Assembly (NCBI GenBank): GCA_002897115.2
Contig: BCIH01000003.1
Span: 1,113,561-1,177,560 of the forward strand
Length of the DNA stretch: 64,000 nucleotides
DNA from: Prototheca cutis
Taxonomy: Eukaryota > Chlorophyta > Trebouxiophyceae > Chlorellales > Chlorellaceae
Direction of reading: 5' to 3'
The position numbers were made by a program, and so were the translations under genes. This document shows, piece by piece, positions 57,048 through 64,000 of this stretch. A model generated the notes under the pieces. It had not been told where the DNA came from. It worked only from the letters and a program-made list of their open reading frames with translations, and searched no databases. Position 1 is the stretch's first letter. Every line of letters begins with the position of its first letter.

Positions 57048-59631
57048 ATGCCGGAGTTTCACGGTTGTTACCTCCTCAAGTCTTGCCATGCCAGGGGGAA
57101 GGGCAAGACCTACATCGGGCAAGTCTCCGGGGACTCGAACCACGCCATAGACTCGTTCGATCACCACCCATGATTGTTGTCCAGCAACCTGGGCGCTCAT
57201 AGCACCAAGTCCTTGCCATGGCGGTGCAGGTACACTGTCAACCCCGCCAGGAGGCTGAGGCAGCACAATGGGGACCTGGTCAGCGGGGCCTCCAAAACAA
57301 GGAGGTGCGGAGGAGCGGGACTAGTTCTTTCCTTGCTGCACATGTGCATCAGTGCCTGGGGCGGCGCTCGCGCCGTGAGTCATGGCCCCTCTACTGCCCC
57401 CTTCCAACTGCGCAGGCTGCGGCCATGGGAGATGGTGCTGGTGGTGCACGGCTTCCCAACGGCCGTTGCAGCGCTGCAGTTTGAGTGGGCCTGGCAGCAT
57501 CCACACAAGTCCATCGACGTCCGTGCGGCAGCTGCCGCGCTTGGCAAGCGAAAGCTCATGGGCGTGCAAGGCAAGGTGCGGGCTGCTGGACTCGGGCGGG
57601 GGAAGTTGAGAGGTCATTGCGCTGCTGCTTGCGGTGCTGGGCTGAGGATTGCAAAGCTTGACTGCGGNGCAGTGCGCACCAAAGCAGGGTACCTCAGTTG
57701 GGGGACATTTTGACCGGTGACAACGTTGTTGGCGTGGGTGTTGTGGGTCTTGGAGAGTGCGTATGGGCCAACCCGTGCTTCACCTGCAGCCAGACACCCA
57801 GGTCACCCACACACCTGTCGATGCAGATGCGGCTGCTCTTTGAGATGGTAAACTTGGAGCCGTGGCGATACTTTCCGCTCAAGATCCAGTTGCTCTGCTC
57901 TCAGTACGCCCCTTTGCGGGCCGGCAGCCGGACCCCGCCGGCCCACGTCCCGGTCACGGTTGCACCCTTGGAGGTGAGGATCAGGCCCCAGGCTTCTTGC
58001 TGGGGGTGGTGTATTTCGTGTTGGTCAAGAAAACTATGTGCTCGTCTATTCAGATGCCTGCCTGCCTGTCCGAGGACACTGCACCAATCGAAGCGACGCG
58101 CCGTTGGACGGTCCATCCTCTGATACAGGACCTGATGGCGGACGTGGCAGCATCCCTGCTGGGCAGCCATTCCCACGATGAGACCGACAGCTGTCCCGAG
58201 GACCAGACCGAGGACCCTGGAGAAGTGAGTGATGGGTCGAGCTGCACATCAGGCTCCGTGTCTGGTGCAGAGGAAGGGGACGAGGGCCTAGACCAAGCAG
58301 AGGGGACGGCGCAAGGGTCATCGCCAGGGCCCGTGGAAACGGAAAACCCCAGAGAGGAGGCTTGTGCAGTGTGTCAGGGCGCAGCAAACCGAACGTGGTG
58401 GCGGTGTCCCTCCTGCNNCGCTCGGGCCCATGTCGGCTGCCTCGCCAGACACATGATGGAAAAGGTGCGTGGGCGGAGGGGGGAGGCAGCTGTTCTTTGT
58501 TGTGCCTCGGAGCAATTGCTGCACATGCGGGGCATGAGCAGATTGAAACTCCTCCCTGTGCACGTGCCGACTGTTGTCCCGCCATGCATGATACCCCTTG
58601 CGCCGTAGGCGGGTGGCGTCATCGACCATGCCATGGTGCCAGAGATGGGGAGCTGTCCCCGGTGCCAGGCGGTGCTGCGATGGACCGATGCGCTGCAGCA
58701 GATGGAGAATGTGGGGTGGCAAAAGACGCAGGCCTCCCGGCGCCGCTCCCCTCGGAAGAAGTCTCCGACAGAGGTGCCGGCTGTCAAGGCCGGCAGCCGC
58801 ATGGCAGGTGATCTGCAGCAAGACAGCTTTGCACCTAGTGTCACGGCTTCTGAGCTCGCGAACACCGGCCAGGCTTCNGGCAGCTTGGGTTCCCACCCTC
58901 CAGCTACAGGGAAGCGGCGGCCGGGGCGGCCACGGAAGGTTCTCCCCGTAGCGATGCCGGTGTCGAATCTCGGGGGCTCGGGTGAGGTGGGACCTGTGGC
59001 AGCTTTGGCGGTCGGAGACACCAGTGAGCTGCAGCAGGTGTCAATACCCGCGTCTCCCAGCCGCAAACGCACTACCGTCAAGGCAGCTCAGCATGCTTCA
59101 TTACATCAGAGTCCACGGAAGACGCCGGAAACCCGGGCAATGGCGACGCTGGCCAGTCCCTACATGGTCGACCTCGTTACACCGTCCCCGGGGGTGCCTG
59201 CGCCCTGGGAGGGACCAGTCCTCGCAACGCCTGCTCCTCTGCTGAAGGTGTCATCGTCTTCGACACCGGCGGCCATGCTCAAGAGGCCTCCACCAAACGC
59301 AATGCTTCCAGCACAACCTGCTTGGGATGATGTGCCGGGGGCTGCATTTTTTCGTTTCTCGCAGCGGGAAGCTGCAGGACTTGCCGCCATACCGGCCCCA
59401 GGCCTCAAGGCTGCAGGCGATGCCGGAGCATCGCCCATCATCATCTCACCTCTGGACAGCGTCGCCGACGCCCGTCCCACTGGGCTTGTTCGTTGGGAGG
59501 AGCATGCGCGGTGCACCCCGGCCTCCGGCGCTGGTACGGACGCTTCCAGCCTTCGGACCCTTGCAGGGGGGGTGCGTGAAAGCGCTCCGAACCAGCCTCC
59601 GTCTTCTGAAGTGATAACCCTTTTGGAGTGA
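57048..59631 (+). CDS. SLX1: structure-specific endonuclease subunit SLX1 with long AT-hook tail
   Basis: GIY-YIG nuclease acting with SLX4 on branched DNA. Six exons: 57048-57118, 57230-57304, 57416-57575, 57827-57973, 58054-58464 and 58609-59631, giving 628 residues. GIY-YIG core: GCYLLKS, then [20 protein letters not shown] across the first junction, [15 protein letters not shown] and [11 protein letters not shown]. Then an acidic Ser/Asp/Glu linker and a RING/PHD-like zinc module ([33 protein letters not shown]). The last about 280 residues are an extension absent from typical SLX1, with an AT-hook ([10 protein letters not shown]) and many S-P/T-P sites. Intron 1 has a GC donor (ATCGG then GCAAGT). 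Ambiguous bases 58417-58418 fall between zinc ligands but keep frame. Confidence 0.92.
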
Positions 59632-60251
59632 GCTGCACAGCTAGTATTGCTTTGTGNTGTGTGTGGACGGGGAGACTGTACGTTGATTTCATTGGCTGTC
59701 CAGGACATGCAGTTGGCCTTCCGGCCCCGCCTGGTCCCGGCAGCCCTCCACTGATATTCATTGTTGCAACGCTCAAGCGCTACAGTGGGTCCAGTTGGCC
59801 ATTGTGCTTGCTGGATTTGATTTGCAGGCGCTTGGGGTGGGTCGCAGTATCAGAACCGGACCGGGGATATCACGTAATTGGAAGCCCCTCGGCCAGACGA
59901 AGGTGCCCCTCGGGTAGACGCGGTTTGATGGGGACATGCATAAAAGTACAGGCTTGACGCCTGCTCTCAATACTGCATCGTTGTCGTAAGGATTTTCTGT
60001 TGGACGCGGCAATCTTTTCCGCGCCGAGGAATTTTCTACCCATCAAGGTGCGAGTGGGTGTCGTGACTTCGAGTGCATAAGGGGCCCTCTGTCCCATGNA
60101 CCTCTCGCTGACCACCAACTGCTTCACGTCTGCATGTCGGCATCACATGCCGATGGCGATGTTTTATGTGGATATGATCCATGCAAACGCATGTCCTTCG
60201 TGTCCATGACTTGTTGCAGGTCTCCTAGCAGCCTCGTGGTATCTGTCCGAG
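59632..60251. other. intergenic region between SLX1 and DnaJ gene
   Basis: 620 bp with ambiguous bases at 59656 and about 60099 and only incidental frames. It contains the DnaJ promoter. Confidence 0.5.
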
Positions 60252-61811
60252 ATGGTGAAGGAGACGGGATACTACGACATCCTCCAAGTCCCCGTGGATG
60301 CCACCCCGGAACAGATTCGGAAGGCCTACTACATCCGCGCCCGCAAGGTGCGTGCTACTGGTTGATGGGGGTGGAGGCTTGTTGATGGGCCTGGGACGGG
60401 ACCTGGCGGGCATCAGGGTGGAGTGTGCAGGGGAAGGGGGCCTCCACGTGCATAGTCATTGCCTAGGGTTTACGCACCCCACTCCTCCTGCAGGTGCACC
60501 CCGACAAGCGTCCCGACGACCCCAACGCGACCAAGGAGTTTGAGGAGCTGGGCAATGCGTACCAGGTGCTCTCCGACCCTCAAAAGCGCGAGGTGTATGA
60601 CAAGCACGGCGTGTCTGGACTTGCGGACACGCCCATGATGGACCCCTCGGTGCTGTTTGGCGTGCTCTTTGGCTCGGATGCGTTTGAGGACTTTGTGGGC
60701 ACGCTGCAGCTGGCCACCGTGGCGTCCATCGCCGCCGATGCCGAGGGCAAGCCCGTCACGCAGAAGGAAATGGTTGAGAAGCTGGGTGAAGCCCAGCGGG
60801 CACGGGTCGCCGAGCTCAGCACCAAGCTGGCCTCCCGGCTCGAGACCTACAGCGGTCTGTCCAAGATCCAGACGCTGGAAAAAGCCGCCAAAGAAGCCCG
60901 GGAGCTCGTCGGCTACAACTTTGGTCCCGAGATGCTGACGACCATCGGGTGCGTATGGCTGGGGGAGAGGGGGGTTCATCTATCTATATTTAGGGCCGTG
61001 GCGACGACAACGACCTGCCACTCAAAACCCCGCACTCAAAACTCAAAATTCCAGGTACATGTACGCGCGCATTGGCGCTCGGGAAGCTGGGAAGAACCTG
61101 AGGACGCTGGGCATGGGATACGTCTGGGAGTCCCTCCGCGGCATGGGCCATGGCACCAAGACCACGGTGGGTAGGGGGATGCGTGGCTTGGATGGATGCG
61201 GTAATGAAGTTGGTGCTTCTCGTCTCTCGAGCATGGCACCTGAATCCCTTCTGCCTTTCCCGTCTATGCTGTTGCAGTACAACGCGGTGAGCGGCGCGGT
61301 GAGCCTGGTCAACATTGGGCAGGACGTGCAGCGCCAGCTCAAGTCTGGGACCATCACCGAGGAGCAAGCGGCGCAGCTCATGGTTCAGCACGCCGAAAAA
61401 TCGCTGGCTGCGCTGTGGAAAATCAACGTCATGGACATCGAAAAGACGCTGGAGCAGGTCTGCATGGCCGTGCTGCACGACACACGTGCGTGGCGCCGCC
61501 GCCTTGTTTGGTCCTGGGGGTGGTTCGCAAATTTAAATGGCGTGCCTTCATTACAGCATACTGCTGAGCTCACATCCACCCTCACCCCGGCACACTCTCC
61601 CCAACCCCTTCAAAAACAAGCAGATGTGCCTCGGACAGAGCTGGCGGAGAGGACACTGGCACTCAAGCGTATCGGCAAGGTGTACCAGTCGGTCGCCGCT
61701 GAAGCCAGTGCCGCCGCAGGGCCACGCCGCGTGCTGAGCCAGACCTTCCCAGGCGCGGGCGGCCATGCCCAGCCCGGCGCCGCTACCGCTGCCCCAGGGG
61801 CCCAGACGTAG
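60252..61811 (+). CDS. DnaJ (Hsp40) protein with DnaJ-X domain
   Basis: J-domain co-chaperone of Hsp70. Five exons: 60252-60347, 60494-60948, 61055-61166, 61278-61485 and 61624-61811, giving 352 residues. J domain at residues 1-70: [22 protein letters not shown], split over helix I-II here, the HPD in VHPDKR at the start of exon 2, and [25 protein letters not shown] DnaJ-X domain follows ([27 protein letters not shown] in part, then [40 protein letters not shown] and [12 protein letters not shown]). No Gly/Phe or zinc-finger region, so it is a type III J-protein similar to plant DnaJ-X proteins and yeast Caj1. The C-terminus is a short Ala/Gly/Pro tail. Confidence 0.93.
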
Positions 61812-62304
61812 CGGCCTCTGTCTTTGGCCTTTCGTCCGGGTGCGCCCTCCGTACCAGCGCGCGTGTGCAGTGATGCAGGGTNCAGCCGTCGTCGCCGTTC
61901 CCAAGGGCCCCGGTTTGGTCCAGTAGCCGCAAAATTGCGTCGCTCCAGCCAGTCGCGCGCTTTAGCGATGAGCCTTGGATCAGCGCCCTAGAGATACTCT
62001 GTCTCTCTGCTCCTCCTGACACGGACAAGAAGGGAGTGTTGGTGGCGTGATGTGTGCCCTCATATACCCCCTCCTCCCCAGACACTCGTCGTTTTGACTC
62101 GCATTCATGACGCTGCAGCCGTTCCGCTGGTTGTTTGCACTGTTCCCTGTTGCACTTCATTGACGGTCTAGCGCGACGTGACAGGCCATTTTCATCAGAG
62201 AAGCAAGCAAACCTGCTTTGAAACCACCAGTCTTTGGGTAGCCAACCAACCCCAGTACCCAAGACACTCGACAGTGCGACTCACTGTCGGGGCAAAGGGA
62301 CCTC
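61812..62304. other. region downstream of the DnaJ gene
   Basis: 493 bp. A minus-strand frame at 61783-62262 has a faint ankyrin-like segment (LLDQTGALGNGDDG) but no clear start or splice partners. I do not call it a gene. One ambiguous base at 61882. Confidence 0.4.
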
Positions 62305-62484
62305 TCACGCGCGATCGATCTCTCGCCACATGCCACCCTTCTTGAATCCAGGAGTTGCGGGCTCTACACTCTGCCGCTCAGACAGCAGCGGCACCACCGC
62401 CACTGGGTACAGAGCCGCGCAGGTAATGCCCAAGAACACCGTCACCGTCGCCACGCTCCTCCATGAACCTGGTCGCGTCAACAT
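62305..62484 (-). CDS. small single-pass membrane protein (possibly SMIM20/MITRAC7-like)
   Basis: A 59-codon intronless frame on the minus strand: basic N-terminus (MLTRPGSWRS), one hydrophobic helix (VATVTVFLGITCAALYPVAV), then PLLSERQS and a polar C-terminus ending KKGGMWREIDRA. The pattern FLGITCAALYPV then PLL resembles the small mitochondrial inner-membrane protein SMIM20/MITRAC7 and plant relatives as I remember them. The match is short and may be chance. It lies divergent from the helicase-like gene. Confidence 0.35.
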   Translation of the reverse strand: MLTRPGSWRSVATVTVFLGITCAALYPVAVVPLLSERQSVEPATPGFKKGGMWREIDRA

Positions 62485-62742
62485 GGCTCACAGGAGCAAA
62501 TCAAGAGTCGAAATTTGGAGTGGTTTCTATTGCCCTTGGCTTCCACGGCAATGGATGTTTGTGTGCATGCCCAATCCCGCTGGAGTCGCTGAACTACGCA
62601 CCAAAAACAGGATGCCGGATCGGGGGTTCCTGATCACTTCTGTCTGTTCGATCCCTTTTGGACGGACGGGCTTGGAACTCGGGGCATTGGTGGCGTGCAT
62701 TTGTTATGTTTTAGATCCGTCTGGAGGACACACACAGGGGAG

Positions 62743-64000
62743 ATGGAGCCTGGGAAACAGCAGCAGCCCAGCTCGCAGTCCCCACTGCAGTACTATGTCG
62801 GGGTGGGCACTCCAGACTCAAAGCAGGTGCGCGCTCCCCTTGTGGAGGTCCAGGCACGCTGCACGCTCCTGAACCTGTCCATTTCACTTCATGTAATGGA
62901 TCAGTCATGGCGGTTTGTTGCACTGACTGCGCCGTGCAATGCTCCTGGCCCCAATCCCCACAGGCCACGTTGCGGGACCTTCTCCAGGCATTCCTGCCTT
63001 CTGCGCCTCTTTTCATTGCCCTGGCCTGCAGGTAGGTCTGGTGGCTGAGGGAGCGATCTTGGTGGGGGGACGGTGCAGTCTCACGACATGCTGCTGCCAG
63101 TGCTGCAGTGGTCACGGAGTCCCTCCGTCATCTGACTTCCCTTTGGCTTCCGCATAATGCAAAAAATAAGTTCCCGAGACTCTCTGGACGAGGCGTGCCT
63201 GGCCTGCATGGGCATCGACCGAGTCCGCCTGCACTGCCTTGTGAGGAACTGCGGTGTGCGGGCATGCCTGGGTGGTGGTGAAGCCTCCCGGGAAGGAGGG
63301 GAGTTGTTGGGCGGCCCTGACACCCGCTCCGCCGGTGCAGCGTAGGCCGGGCGTGAATGGGAGACACTCTGCATGGCATGCCACCATACATCCACCCCAA
63401 TGCAATGCAGCACTCAAATCTGTCAGAGGCAGAGGCCATGCTCGTCATGAGGAACTGCCGGGCCCAGGCGCACGAGGCGGCCGTGCCCGTCGAGGGTGCG
63501 GCCGCCGATGGGGGCCCATCCCGCACACCAGATGGTGGCCTGGCAACAGAGAGCCGGCCAAGACGATCTGGGAACGAGGATGACACCGACACCCAGGTTC
63601 CCCACCTGCCACCGCCATGCATAGATGTCAGTCTGGCTTGTCCTGGTGGGAACGGCCCCTGTCATGCAAGANNGCCCGGGGGACTGGATGAGCTGGGTCG
63701 AGCGCCGAGATGTGCTCAAGCCAGGACCCGAAGATCACTGCATTTCCCCCCCAAACCTCAGGTTCTGGCGACAACGGACGCGGCGCTGCGGCTGGTCCCA
63801 CGCGAAGCGCTGCCCGCTGGCGCTTCGCTGCTTATACAGTACGACTTGCCCGGCTCCCCAGCACCTGCCGGTGCGGGCAGAGGCGGCGGTGGCGGCGCAC
63901 GCGTGGCCGCCCTTCTACATGGCCAGCAGGGCAAGCAGCGGTCTGGCCGGCCGCGTGTGGTCATCAGCTTTGTCATCGCGGGGCCCATGGCTGTGGCGCT
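62743..64000 (+). CDS. plant-type RNA-helicase-like P-loop protein, 5' part, runs off the right edge
   Basis: Exons found: 62743-62826, 62964-63031, 63171-63240, 63411-63596 and 63762 to the end of the window, all in phase. Translated segments align by eye with an Arabidopsis family annotated as ATP-dependent RNA helicase-like: APLFIALACSSRDSLDEACL, NLSEAEAMLVMRNCRAQ, VLATTDAALRL, GASLLIQYDLPGSP and RPRVVISFVIAGPMAVA. These resemble the helicase C-terminal half without classical DEAD motifs; activity is doubtful. The third exon's acceptor lies in an A-rich stretch (AAAAAATAAG). The N-terminus is short and unusual (MEPGKQQQPSSQSPLQYYVG), so upstream exons are possible. Two ambiguous bases (63672-63673) are intronic. 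Confidence 0.6.

Noticed and set aside
61783..62262. 159-codon minus-strand frame with a faint ankyrin-like segment
   Set aside because: It overlaps the DnaJ stop on the other strand, has a single weak motif and no clear exon structure.
1..64000. Search for CRISPR arrays, phage or transposon genes, biosynthetic clusters
   Set aside because: No direct-repeat/spacer pattern, transposase, integrase, reverse transcriptase or polyketide/peptide synthetase motif was seen. The window is ordinary nuclear housekeeping and metabolic gene space.

Overview
This window is nuclear DNA from a GC-rich, intron-rich green alga. The most likely source is a trebouxiophyte of the Chlorella/Auxenochlorella type. 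Evidence: green-lineage genes (a chloroplast-type ferredoxin sulfite reductase, a kelch-repeat PPKL phosphatase, plant-type topoisomerase VI subunit A), a Chlamydomonas-style Cys/Met-rich CTR copper transporter, mostly short introns with GTGCGT/GTGAGT-like donors plus a clear minority of GC donors, and strong G/C codon bias. I identified the genes by reading exon translations and joining them by splice signals and phase. No transcript or database evidence was available. The genus is inference. The assembly carries about 50 isolated N bases and one 19-N gap (24206-24224).

Layout, left to right. 1-1028: nothing firmly supported. 1029-4468 (-): divergent pyruvate kinase with an unusual C-terminal tail. 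5456-7159 (-): proteasome beta-2. 7599-10624 (+): EH-like plus Aida-type C2 protein. 11205-13746 (+): TOP6A. 13930-16107 (-): TRM13. 16419-17593 (+): unknown protein. 18242-20315 (+): sulfite reductase. 20995-21607 (+): molybdopterin synthase large subunit. 21986-24105 (+): CTR copper transporter. 24761-27018 (+) and 27385-29180 (+): two neighbouring class III aminotransferases (acetylornithine- and GABA-type). 30043-34414 (+): PPKL kelch phosphatase. 34991-37203 (-): PfkB sugar kinase. 37744-39577 (-): unknown protein. 40054-43456 (+): copper P1B-ATPase. 43959-47293 and 47634-50946 (+): tandem purple acid phosphatases. 51510-53079 (+): ATP11. 53447-54320 (-): TENA/THI-4. 54851-56690 (-): pyruvate dehydrogenase kinase. 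57048-59631 (+): SLX1. 60252-61811 (+): DnaJ-X protein. 62305-62484 (-): a small membrane ORF. 62743-64000 (+): 5' part of a plant-type helicase-like gene that runs off the right edge.

The genes do not form an operon-like pathway; this is ordinary eukaryotic gene packing. Some themes recur: copper handling (CTR and P1B-ATPase), the pyruvate node (pyruvate kinase and PDH kinase), amino-group metabolism (two aminotransferases), and phosphate scavenging (two PAPs). The most notable observations are these. (1) The pyruvate kinase frame continues past an in-frame TGA, or across a clean 99-nt in-frame intron, into a tail ending in a polybasic stretch and a CaaX box. (2) About 7 of about 98 modelled introns use GC donors. 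(3) (TG)n-poly(G) composites recur in introns, and one intron holds a 68-nt poly(C) tract. (4) The copper transporter has six C-x2-M-x(1-2)-M-x2-C modules. (5) The PAP pair keeps exon lengths but has switched one donor from GT to GC. I found no CRISPR array, rRNA, credible tRNA or intact mobile element.
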